Assembly (NCBI RefSeq): GCF_005885605.1
Contig: NZ_SZVP01000003.1
Coordinates: 186,001-250,000, forward strand
DNA from: Colwellia ponticola
Lineage (GTDB): Bacteria; Pseudomonadota; Gammaproteobacteria; Enterobacterales; Alteromonadaceae
DNA: 64,000 nt
Reading direction: 5' to 3'
The translations under genes were made by a program, and so were the position numbers. Position 1 is the first letter of the stretch. Every line of letters begins with the position of its first letter. The notes beneath the pieces are model-generated. The model made no database searches. It was given only the letters and a program-made list of their open reading frames with translations, and was not told the DNA's origin. Positions 57,801 to 64,000 of this stretch are shown here, in pieces.

Positions 57801-57913
57801 AAATTCAAAGACCGCTAGCAATAGTAGTAATAGGCGGACTCATAACATCAACTATTACTACTTTATATTTGTTACCTATTTTTTACTGCTGGCTGGAGAA
57901 AAGACATGCCTGA
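54839..57913 (+). CDS. Heavy-metal-efflux-type RND transporter (CusA/CzcA-like)
   Basis: A 1024-residue RND pump. The N-terminus LNIPIDAFPEISPTQVKI and the TM4 motif GMLVDSSVVIVENIVNR, with one Asp, place it in the HME branch. It has 12 predicted helices and two periplasmic loops. It should export metal ions or related compounds together with the adaptor encoded just upstream. Substrate choice cannot be set from sequence. Its 3' end overlaps the DUF3240 gene by 8 bp, so the three genes form one transcript. Confidence 0.9.
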   Translation: MLNLLIKFSLTQRLFVCVFVAIAMITGGKAWLNIPIDAFPEISPTQVKIVLKLPGMNAVEIESQVTRIIETELLGIPAQEMLRSTTKYSITDITIDFKNGTDIYWARQQVNERLMNIMPSLPSNISGGMAPMSTPLSEVFMFTVDNPTLSLTEKRTLLDWHIRPLLRTVPGVADVNSLGGFVKTYQIVPNILFMQQYNISFNDIETSIALLNQNGGIGRLIKGNDALILRTEGKFSDINDIKSMVIKTANNKVIRLSDIATISEGALTRYGAVTKNGNEATQGLIIALKNSNTAQVITQVKSKLNDIEASLPKGTKINVFYDRSTLIDTAINTITNALAQAVILVIILLAIFLGDIRSSLVVSLSLPMAALVTFILMKQFELSANLMSLGGLVIAIGMLVDSSVVIVENIVNRLSNNQHLPRLHVIFRACKEVATPVFSGTIIIIIVFSPLLMLSGLEGKLFKPVALTIVFAMISALLLSLTIIPVLASLLLKDGPVTQPKLVTALQHFYVKTLANVINKPLIITLLSLSIFIVSIFLFQGLGKSFMPTLDEGDIIVQLEKSPSISLAASVDIDKQIEKALLANIPEIVQIVARTGSDELGLDPMGLNETDIFMELAPKAQWRFATKAQLIENIRATLKSYPGMTVGFTQPIQMRVSEMLTGGTGDISIKVFGNDMHTLAAIAEKIAGLSQAISGASDVKMALIEGGKYVNIKLIPEVASQFNLSTQALSDYLKSQLEGLQISSLLEGNRIVPIVFNGSKDTVTHQGQLSSIEALKQQLILMPNNILVPLAQIAQISFKTGPLLIEREKGNRFASVSVNITNRDVVSYVNELESKIYNTIELPTGYSLSFGGEFESQQRATNNLLLLIPVALILIFIILFTTFNSVAKSTLIIANIPFALMGGIISLYISQEYLSVPASVGFIALLGIAVLNGIVMVSYFEQTKFLANQLTTRIIEGASRRLRPVLMTATTAMFGLMPLVFATGPGAEIQRPLAIVVIGGLITSTITTLYLLPIFYCWLEKRHA

Positions 57914-58208
57914 TCAAGTGATATTCACCGTCAATGTACCTACTGAGTTAAAAGATGAGGTAGTCGATACCTTAATGGCCTTACCCAATATTACTGGTTT
58001 TAATTTAAAAACTATTCATGGCTATAGCAAAGAACACAGTTTGTTTGATGTTGCTGAACAGGTTGAAGGGTATCGGGCATATTTTCAATTTGAAGTGCTG
58101 ATCTTCGCCATCGATATTGACAAGTTAACAGCAAGCTTAACCAATGTTTGCCATCATACTAAATTAAAATATTGGCTTACCCCTGTTTTAGCGAGTGGCC
58201 ATATTTGA
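57906..58208 (+). CDS. DUF3240 protein of the RND efflux operon
   Basis: A 100-residue soluble protein of the DUF3240 family, with TELKDEVVDTLMALPNITGF, a central GYSKEHSLFDVAEQVEGY and HHTKLKYWLTPVL near the C-terminus. The fold looks ferredoxin-like or PII-like. The family occurs next to CusA/CzcA-type pumps and has no established role; regulation of the pump by metal or ligand is a guess. It overlaps the pump gene by 8 bp. Confidence 0.8.
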   Translation: MPDQVIFTVNVPTELKDEVVDTLMALPNITGFNLKTIHGYSKEHSLFDVAEQVEGYRAYFQFEVLIFAIDIDKLTASLTNVCHHTKLKYWLTPVLASGHI

Positions 58209-58548
58209 TAGTGTCGCTGTCAAGAACGCTTGATAGTGAGGTCAATACCAGTAAACGTGGCGTTAGATAGTAGCAATTCACACAAGGCATGATGTGTAAC
58301 GATGGCAATTATTTCTCTATAACGCATGCTATAGCGCCTAAAGAAGACTTCCCTGATGATGCTATGGTTATGGTTATGGTTTAGTCTAATCGCCCAAAAA
58401 ACAACTTAGATGCTATGTAAAATATTACTACCCATCAAAACAGAGTGAAAAATATTTTATCGTTAAGCTAAAAATATTTTTCTTTTCTTATTGAGTAAAA
58501 AGATAGATTATTGAATTTTAAAAGTGATTATCTTTTGGTAACGGAACA
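58209..58548. other. Intergenic region after DUF3240
   Basis: No supported gene. A 31-codon frame (about 58288-58384) ends in three copies of ATGGTT (58364-58381) before a TAG and could be a remnant or chance frame. An A/T-rich stem (AAAAATATTTT pairs) lies near 58448-58482, followed by a T-rich run, and may be a terminator for the efflux operon. Confidence 0.35.
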
Positions 58549-58785
58549 ATGACCATTAATTTTAATTATGAAGTACCCTCAAACGACGTTGACTTTGATA
58601 ACGAAGAATATTCAAACGAGTTTAATCATATTACTGAGGTTAACTTAGCTGTAAATGAAAGTGCTAAAAAAAGCTCTAAACATACCAGTAAGCGTAACTT
58701 TTTGGCTAAAAAGAAAGTAACATACCTACAACAAGAACGAATATTTAGTAAGTTTGATGATGCTAATTATGATGACTGGGATTAA
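58549..58785 (+). CDS. Small acidic protein of unknown function
   Basis: A 78-residue protein. An acidic N-terminal half (about 35 residues) leads into a basic stretch (SKHTSKRNFLAKKK) and an acidic C-terminus (FDDANYDDWD). No transmembrane helix or signal is present and it looks largely disordered. The charge pattern recalls the PA3496-like putative envelope proteins, but I would not assign it. CGGA lies about eight bases before the ATG, which supports real translation. Confidence 0.6.
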   Translation: MTINFNYEVPSNDVDFDNEEYSNEFNHITEVNLAVNESAKKSSKHTSKRNFLAKKKVTYLQQERIFSKFDDANYDDWD

Positions 58786-59133
58786 TAATAAAAGCTAAGT
58801 CAATGCTAAAATAAGACTAACGCCTCGAATAATATCGAGGCAAATACCTTTACTGACCCCCTTTACTAAAACGAGCACTTAATAAGGCAACTTATGACTA
58901 TTGCTAAGTCATATTTACTGTTTTTTAAATTCGCTCTATTCTATATAATAGGTACAACTAGCTTTATACTTACCTACAATATAGAGCGCACTCTATTGTA
59001 ACCTTTATTTCAGCTAATCAAACCAGCCTAATTCGCTTTCTAGTTAGGCTCTTGTTTATTACCGTGGTTAAATGACTTAAAATTTACCCGCAACACTGTT
59101 TTTCCTATTAATTATAACAATGAGATAAGTCCA
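58786..59133. other. Intergenic region with hairpins upstream of potABCD
   Basis: No gene. It contains a GC-rich stem GCCTCGA/TCGAGGC (58822-58828 and 58835-58841) that could end the previous transcript, and a stem TATGACT/AGTCATA near 58892-58912. A larger imperfect inverted repeat begins GCTCTATT at about 58930 and ends ATAGAGC near 58988. The pot promoter or leader should lie here. Confidence 0.4.
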
Positions 59134-60234
59134 TTGACCCAGTCTGCTTTTTTATCATTTAATAGCGTGTCAAAACGTTATCAAAATCAAGAAATATTAC
59201 GTGAGTTTGACCTCACCATTAACGATGGTGAATTTTTTACCATTCTTGGTCCATCTGGTTGTGGCAAAACCACCATTCTTCGCTTAATCGCCGGATTTGA
59301 ACAACCCGATCACGGCTGTGTGGTATTAGATGGGCAAGACATAGGCAACCTACCTGCAGAGCACAGACCCACTAATACAGTCTTTCAAAGTTATGCGTTG
59401 TTTCCCCATATGTCTATTTATGACAACATTGCTTTTGGTTTGAAAATGTCAGGTGTGGATAAAGCTGAGATAAAGCAACGGGTACATGAAGCATTATCTG
59501 TAGTGCAACTTGACGGCTTTGAAAACCGTAAACCACACCAGTTGTCTGGTGGTCAAAAACAACGTGTCGCCATTGCCAGAGCGATTATTAACCGCCCTAA
59601 AGTACTGTTGTTAGATGAGTCTTTAAGTGCGCTTGATTATAAATTACGTCAACAAATGCAAAACGAGCTTAAGCGTATTCAGCGACAATTAAATATTACT
59701 TTTGTTTATGTTACCCATGATCAAGAAGAAGCATTAACCATGTCTGATCGCGTTTTAGTGATCAATAATGGACAAGCTCAGCAGATAGGCACACCGCGTG
59801 AAATTTATGAATCACCGGTAAACTTATTTGTTGCCCGCTTTATTGGCGAAAGTAATATTTTTAAAGCTAAAATCACTCAATGTTTAGATAACTATCAATA
59901 CATAGCTGAAATTTATGGCCTTCAATGGAAGATTACGGCAGATCACAAATTTGCAGTTGATGAACACGTTAATGTTATTTTACGCCCTGAAGATTTACGC
60001 GTGATGTATAGCGAAGATGCGCCGCAAGAACCTGGTTTTGTTGGTAAAATTATAGAACGAAATTATACGGGTAAAACATTAGACTCGGTTATTCAATTAG
60101 ATAATGGCCACATCCTCGGGATTAGTGAATTTTTTAATGAAGACGATCCTGACTTTGATTACAATATTAATCAAAAAGTATGGGTTAACTGGGTACACGG
60201 TTGGGAACATGTAATAAAGGCCGACGAACGTTGA
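59134..60234 (+). CDS. potA: Spermidine/putrescine ABC transporter ATPase
   Basis: A 366-residue ABC ATPase. Walker A GPSGCGKTT is near residue 39, the signature LSGGQKQRVAIARA near 138, and Walker B VLLLDESLSALD near 158. The C-terminal TOBE-like domain (about 245-366) matches PotA. It energises polyamine uptake by PotB, PotC and PotD. The start is TTG at 59134: an upstream ATG is cut off by a stop and no ATG lies within the first family-conserved residues. The frame overlaps the potB start. Confidence 0.94.
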   Translation: MTQSAFLSFNSVSKRYQNQEILREFDLTINDGEFFTILGPSGCGKTTILRLIAGFEQPDHGCVVLDGQDIGNLPAEHRPTNTVFQSYALFPHMSIYDNIAFGLKMSGVDKAEIKQRVHEALSVVQLDGFENRKPHQLSGGQKQRVAIARAIINRPKVLLLDESLSALDYKLRQQMQNELKRIQRQLNITFVYVTHDQEEALTMSDRVLVINNGQAQQIGTPREIYESPVNLFVARFIGESNIFKAKITQCLDNYQYIAEIYGLQWKITADHKFAVDEHVNVILRPEDLRVMYSEDAPQEPGFVGKIIERNYTGKTLDSVIQLDNGHILGISEFFNEDDPDFDYNINQKVWVNWVHGWEHVIKADER

Positions 60235-61115
60235 ATATCTCTACTTTTTCATCACTGATCAACTTTCGTAGAGTGGTCATTACGTTAACCTTAAGCTGGT
60301 TAACGCTATTTGTATTATTACCCCACTTAATGGTGTTGCTCACCAGTATCTTGTCACCTGATAGCGAGCACTTAGTAGTATGGCCAATAACGCTAGATAA
60401 CTATACTCGTATTTTTGAGCCGATATACGCTAACATTTTTTGGGATAGCTTACTGCTTTCTGGCACAACCACGGTTATCTGTTTACTGATAGGCTATCCT
60501 TTCGCCTATTTTTTATCCAACATGACGCCAACATTACGTGTTGTACTGCTGTTTTTAATGGTAGTGCCGTTTTGGACCAACAGTTTAATTAGAATATATG
60601 CCATTAAAATGATCATTGGTAAAAAAGGCATTATTAATAGCTTTTTGTTAACGACTAATATTATTGATACACCATTACAAATACTCTATACCGATTTTGC
60701 TGTTGTCATTGGCTTGGTCTATATCTTACTACCTTTTATGGTGCTGCCATTAATGGCTAGTTTTGACAAATTAGACAAAAACTTAATTGAAGTCGGCAGA
60801 GATTTAGGTGCTTCGGCAGTAAATCGTTTTATCCATATTATTTTACCATTAACCGCACCCGGTATTATTGCCGGTTCTTTGATGGTTTTTTTACCCGCAA
60901 TGGGCATGTTTTATGTCGCCGATATTTTAGGTGGTGCAAAAACGTTATTATTAGGTAATGTCATTAAAAATCAATTTTTAGTGGTACGAGATTGGCCATT
61001 TGGCTCCGCCTTTAGCGTATTTTTAATTGTCCTTATGGCCGCATTATTAGCTATTTACCACAGAGCAAATAGTTATATTCAGCAAAAAGGAGGGCTAGAC
61101 GATGAGAATCTTTAA
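60231..61115 (+). CDS. potB: Spermidine/putrescine ABC transporter permease PotB
   Basis: A 294-residue permease with about six helices and the EAA-type loop motif DLGASAVNRFIHIILPLTAPG. The start is TTG at 60231, overlapping the potA stop (TTGA), with AAAGG about ten bases upstream; a longer TTG at 60201 has no such signal. It forms the membrane channel with PotC. The reading frame continues into the potC start region, with a 14-bp overlap. Confidence 0.93.
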   Translation: MNISTFSSLINFRRVVITLTLSWLTLFVLLPHLMVLLTSILSPDSEHLVVWPITLDNYTRIFEPIYANIFWDSLLLSGTTTVICLLIGYPFAYFLSNMTPTLRVVLLFLMVVPFWTNSLIRIYAIKMIIGKKGIINSFLLTTNIIDTPLQILYTDFAVVIGLVYILLPFMVLPLMASFDKLDKNLIEVGRDLGASAVNRFIHIILPLTAPGIIAGSLMVFLPAMGMFYVADILGGAKTLLLGNVIKNQFLVVRDWPFGSAFSVFLIVLMAALLAIYHRANSYIQQKGGLDDENL

Positions 61116-61875
61116 ACCTCTGTTTATTATTAGCGTATTTTTATATTTGTATTTGCCCATGGTGGTATTGATCACCAACTCATTTAATCAATCAAAATAT
61201 GGCTACCATTGGAAAGCATTTTCATGGAAATGGTACGAAAAGCTTTGGCATAATACTGGCTTGATGGATGCGTTTGTTAATTCAATTACTATCGCGGTAT
61301 TAACCGCGTTTATTGCCACCATACTAGGCACACTAATGGCTTTGGCTATTCATCGCTATAAATTTCGATTTAAAAATGTCGCGGGTAGTATGTTATTTAT
61401 TTTAATGATGTCGCCCGATATTGTTTTAGCCATTACTTTTTTAATTATATTTATTGCTTTGGGTATTCAACTTGGCTTTTGGTCATTGTTAATTGCTCAT
61501 ATTACCTTTTGTTTGCCATTTGTGGTGATCACTGTCTATAGCCAGTTGAAAGGGTTCGATGAAAATATAATAGAAGCCGCGCAAGATCTAGGAGCCTCTG
61601 AAAGTAAAATATTTAGCGTAATTATCTTTCCTATGATTTTACCTGCTGTTTTAGCAGGCTGGTTATTAAGCTTCACCTTGTCACTTGATGATGTGATCAT
61701 AAGCTCGTTTGTCAGCGGCCCAGGATTTGAAATATTACCAATACGGGTATTTTCAATGGTAAAAGTTGGCGTATCGCCGGAAGTTAACGCATTAGCAACT
61801 ATACTGCTGGTTATATCATTAACCGCTATTACTGTAGTTTCATTACTTATTAAGAGGAAAAATAGTGACATTTAA
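61102..61875 (+). CDS. potC: Spermidine/putrescine ABC transporter permease PotC
   Basis: A 257-residue permease with six helices and the EAA-type loop DLGASESKIFSVIIFPMILP. LSLDDVIISSFVSGPG is a strong PotC marker. The ATG at 61102 has AGGAGG about eight bases upstream, the strongest initiation signal of the operon and its only ATG start. Its end overlaps potD by 11 bp. Confidence 0.94.
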   Translation: MRIFKPLFIISVFLYLYLPMVVLITNSFNQSKYGYHWKAFSWKWYEKLWHNTGLMDAFVNSITIAVLTAFIATILGTLMALAIHRYKFRFKNVAGSMLFILMMSPDIVLAITFLIIFIALGIQLGFWSLLIAHITFCLPFVVITVYSQLKGFDENIIEAAQDLGASESKIFSVIIFPMILPAVLAGWLLSFTLSLDDVIISSFVSGPGFEILPIRVFSMVKVGVSPEVNALATILLVISLTAITVVSLLIKRKNSDI

Positions 61876-62911
61876 AACCCTAACCAAAATAGCAACCGGA
61901 GTTTACTTATTATTCAGTGTTGCATTCTCAGCTGTCGCGGCTGAAAAAATAGTAATTTATAACTGGACAGAATACATTCCTGAAGGTGTATTAGCGCAAT
62001 TTACCAAAGAAACGGGCATTGAGGTGGAATACAATACCTACGAAAGTAATGAAGTCATGTATTCCAAGTTGAAACTGCAAAATGGCAAAGGTTACGACAT
62101 TATTGTGCCCTCAGCCTATTTTATTGCAAAAATGTCAAAAGAAGGTTTGTTATACCCTATTGATACTAAAAAACTCGCCAATTTTAGTTTGTTAGAGTCA
62201 ACCTTATTAGATAAAGATTATGATCCCAAAAATAAGTACAGTGTGCCATACGTATGGGGCAGCACTGCTATAGGTATTAATAGCAACGACATTGATCGAC
62301 AAAGTATTACTGCTTGGCAGGATCTTTGGGATAAAAAATGGCGTAATAGTTTATTATTAACTGATGATGTACGTGAAGTTTTTCATATGGCATTAAGAGT
62401 CAATGGTCACTCGACCAACTCGACCTCAGAAACTGAAATTAAGCAAGCTTATGAACTATTACTAAAATTGATGCCTAATGTCTTAGTTTTTAATTCAGAT
62501 GCACCAAGAGAGCCCTTTTTAGCCGGTGATGTTAGTTTGGGGATGATATGGAACGGTGAAGTTATCATGGCGCAAGAAGAAGACAGCGCTATTGAGTATA
62601 TTTATCCAAAAGAAGGGGCGGCAATTTGGGTCGACAGTTTTGCTATACCTGTTGGCGCTAAAAATAAAGACAATGCCCATAAATTCATTGACTTTATGTT
62701 ACGTCCTGAGGTTGCCAAACGTACAGTTGAATACCTAGGTTATGCAACACCTAATACCGCTGGTATCGCCCTGTTAGATGAAGCACTACGTAATAATAAA
62801 ACTATTTTTCCACCTAAAGAGATTGTCGAACAAGGTGAGTTTTTTAGTGACGTAGGTGAAGCCAATAAACTATATAACAAGTATTGGGAAATGCTAAAAG
62901 CTGGTCAATAA
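61865..62911 (+). CDS. potD: Spermidine/putrescine-binding periplasmic protein
   Basis: A 348-residue solute-binding protein with a signal peptide ending near AVAAEK. IVIYNWTEYIPEGVLAQF and YDIIVPSAYFIAKM are PotD/PotF hallmarks, and WNGEVIMA lies in the polyamine-site region. It captures polyamines for PotABC. It starts with GTG at 61865, with AAGAGGAAA just upstream, overlapping potC. A hairpin terminator follows at 62933-62970. Confidence 0.93.
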   Translation: MTFKTLTKIATGVYLLFSVAFSAVAAEKIVIYNWTEYIPEGVLAQFTKETGIEVEYNTYESNEVMYSKLKLQNGKGYDIIVPSAYFIAKMSKEGLLYPIDTKKLANFSLLESTLLDKDYDPKNKYSVPYVWGSTAIGINSNDIDRQSITAWQDLWDKKWRNSLLLTDDVREVFHMALRVNGHSTNSTSETEIKQAYELLLKLMPNVLVFNSDAPREPFLAGDVSLGMIWNGEVIMAQEEDSAIEYIYPKEGAAIWVDSFAIPVGAKNKDNAHKFIDFMLRPEVAKRTVEYLGYATPNTAGIALLDEALRNNKTIFPPKEIVEQGEFFSDVGEANKLYNKYWEMLKAGQ

Positions 62912-62932
62912 GCTAGTTAAATAAAGAGAGAT

Positions 62933-62970
62933 TAGGGATAAAGCTGTGCTTGTCGACGCCTTTATCCCTA
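62933..62970. terminator. Bidirectional terminator between potD and the MaoC gene
   Basis: TAGGGATAAAG (62933-62943) pairs perfectly with CTTTATCCCTA (62960-62970). The two converging genes end 21 bp before it and 3 bp after it. The minus strand then reads T-rich sequence (ATCTCTCTTTATTT). Confidence 0.75.
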
Positions 62971-62973
62971 CGC

Positions 62974-63660
62974 TTAAAAATATATCCGTAATACCGTTTC
63001 AGCAACACAGGCTAAACGTTTACTGTTTTCAACTTCAATACTGACTTCGTTCACCAATTCAATACTGCGTTTCATCGGTACTAGTTTCACTAGTTTGATA
63101 CTGGCTCTAACACGGGTGCCTGATTTAATCGGATAAGGAAAGCGCACCTGATTTAAACCAAAGTTAATAACCATTTTTGCTTCAGGGTAAGGGTTACTTT
63201 CTAAACTCACTGAGTTAGTTAATTTAGGAATGAGTGATAACGTTAAAAACCCGTGTGCTATGGTTGCTTTAAAAGGTGATTCTTTTGCGGCGCGTATAGG
63301 GTCGGTATGGATCCACTGTTTATCACCAGTGACTTCGGCAAATTGGTCAATGCACTCTTGCTCTACCGAATGCCACTCTCCGATAAAAGTCACGGTATCT
63401 AATTGTTCAAGCAAACTGTTATAGGTTTTTTCAGCCTCAGGGACTTGTATTAACACTTCCTCTGGCTTACTTTCTTCGACGTCAACAGGGCTAAATTGTG
63501 AGAACCACGGATTATTGAGCGTATTTTTAAAAGGCATACTGATTTTATGAGTAAACAAATCCGACAAGTTTTTAAATTTAGGCTCTAATTTAGCGATAAA
63601 TTGATCATTTTGATGTTGTAAATTTCTTTTTTTTTCTCTAATAAACGCAATAACTTTCAT
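62974..63660 (-). CDS. MaoC-like hydratase-domain protein
   Basis: A 228-residue protein. The C-terminal about 140 residues form a MaoC-like hotdog domain: FAEVTGDKQWIHTDPIRAAK, with the hydratase motif residues Asp and His, then TIAHGFLTLSLIP and VRFPYPIKSGTRVRA. The N-terminal about 75 residues are Lys-rich and helical, without family match. It may hydrate enoyl-CoA or act on fatty-acid metabolism; the substrate is unknown. It is the only gene on this strand before rimO. Confidence 0.85.
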   Translation of the reverse strand: MKVIAFIREKKRNLQHQNDQFIAKLEPKFKNLSDLFTHKISMPFKNTLNNPWFSQFSPVDVEESKPEEVLIQVPEAEKTYNSLLEQLDTVTFIGEWHSVEQECIDQFAEVTGDKQWIHTDPIRAAKESPFKATIAHGFLTLSLIPKLTNSVSLESNPYPEAKMVINFGLNQVRFPYPIKSGTRVRASIKLVKLVPMKRSIELVNEVSIEVENSKRLACVAETVLRIYF

Positions 63661-63740
63661 ACTGAAACCTTATAAACATTCTGCTAGCTAAAGATATAGC
63701 TTTTTACTCGTGAGGTTTAACTGGGGAAGATAATGTTAAG

Positions 63741-63778
63741 TAAGGTGTTAATTAGCGTTACAGCTAATTAACACCTTA
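63741..63778. terminator. Long perfect hairpin downstream of rimO
   Basis: TAAGGTGTTAATTAGC (63741-63756) pairs perfectly with GCTAATTAACACCTTA (63763-63778) over a 6-base loop. It lies 20 bp past the rimO stop on the minus strand. The U-run after it is poor, but the stem is strong. Confidence 0.65.
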
Positions 63779-63798
63779 TAAAAGAGTCGCTAAACCTA

Positions 63799-64000
63799 TT
63801 AATCTTCTACGCGAACGCCCCAAACATCATGCTCATCGGCATGAATAATTTGTACCCAAAGCTTGTCGCCTGGCTTAGCATCAAAATCATCTGATAAATA
63901 CACTTTACCATCTACTTCTGGCGCATCCATGTAAGAGCGCCCAACAATACCAAGGTCGTTCACTTCATCCACAAGAATAAGATACTCTTGACCAATACGG
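63799..64000 (-). CDS. rimO: Ribosomal protein S12 methylthiotransferase RimO, C-terminal part
   Basis: The last about 67 codons of a minus-strand gene that runs off the right edge. The translation has GRSYMDAPEVDGKVYLSDDF followed by HADEHDVWGVRVED and a stop. This matches the TRAM domain at the end of RimO, which methylthiolates an aspartate of ribosomal protein S12. The radical-SAM part is outside the window. Confidence 0.9.
   Translation of the reverse strand, partial: RIGQEYLILVDEVNDLGIVGRSYMDAPEVDGKVYLSDDFDAKPGDKLWVQIIHADEHDVWGVRVED

Noticed and set aside
58288-58384. A 31-codon frame ending in three ATGGTT repeats
   Set aside because: It has no start signal or family match. It reads plausibly but is too short to call.

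Overview
The window looks like chromosome from a marine gammaproteobacterium of the Alteromonadales, most likely Colwellia or a close relative. This is inferred from the low-GC, AT-rich coding style, the Tor (TMAO) respiratory genes, cytochrome bd with CydDC, several photolyases, many cyclic-di-GMP proteins and a short inverted-repeat element. I could not run a taxonomic search. No rRNA, tRNA, CRISPR array, prophage or transposase gene was found.

Layout. 1-2.0 kb (minus): 5-oxoprolinase genes pxpA, pxpB and the start of pxpC. 2.1-5.5 kb: outer-membrane phospholipase A, adenine deaminase, a SEC-C protein and a monohaem DUF3365 protein. 5.6-13 kb (minus): a cytochrome bd unit read as gbsR-like regulator, cydA, cydB, the tiny cydX, cydD, cydC, with a perfect FNR-type box upstream of the regulator. 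13.1-13.4 kb: a decayed ORF. 13.7-15.3 kb: a membrane HD-GYP protein. 15.4-21.1 kb: TMAO respiration (torF porin, torE, torC, torA, torD), closed by a strong hairpin. 21.2-27.8 kb (minus): ferrochelatase, then a light-repair island with a TIGR03643 protein, an FeS-type (6-4) photolyase homologue, a DUF2256 mini-protein, a flavin photolyase and a DASH cryptochrome. A 264-bp MITE-like element sits inside this island and has supplied the 5' end of the DUF2256 ORF. A 67-bp partial copy lies on the other side of the two photolyases.

28-32.3 kb (minus): a four-gene operon of secreted cupredoxin, membrane GGDEF/EAL protein, DUF3034 outer-membrane protein and a lipoprotein-like truncated haemoglobin. 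I find this the best candidate for an undescribed system, namely an envelope copper/haem sensor feeding cyclic-di-GMP. 32.5-39.1 kb: a LysR regulator divergent from a MexEF-like RND pump, followed by a quinone-oxidoreductase-like gene, which recalls mexT-mexEF-mexS. 39.2-50.7 kb (minus): GAF-GGDEF-EAL protein with an extra C-terminal domain, LysE exporter, phosphoketolase, a dicarboxylate/amino-acid symporter, PAS-GGDEF-EAL protein and PAS chemoreceptor. 51-58 kb: AraC regulator, J-domain protein, membrane-tethered LuxR regulator, and a CusBA-like RND pump with DUF3240. 58.5-64 kb: a small acidic protein, potABCD, a MaoC-like protein and the 3' end of rimO.

Together the window is rich in redox and respiratory flexibility (bd oxidase for low oxygen, TMAO respiration, single-haem and copper proteins) and in cyclic-di-GMP turnover. 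Three of the four proteins carrying a GGDEF-like domain have a damaged GGDEF motif, so the cluster leans toward cyclic-di-GMP breakdown.
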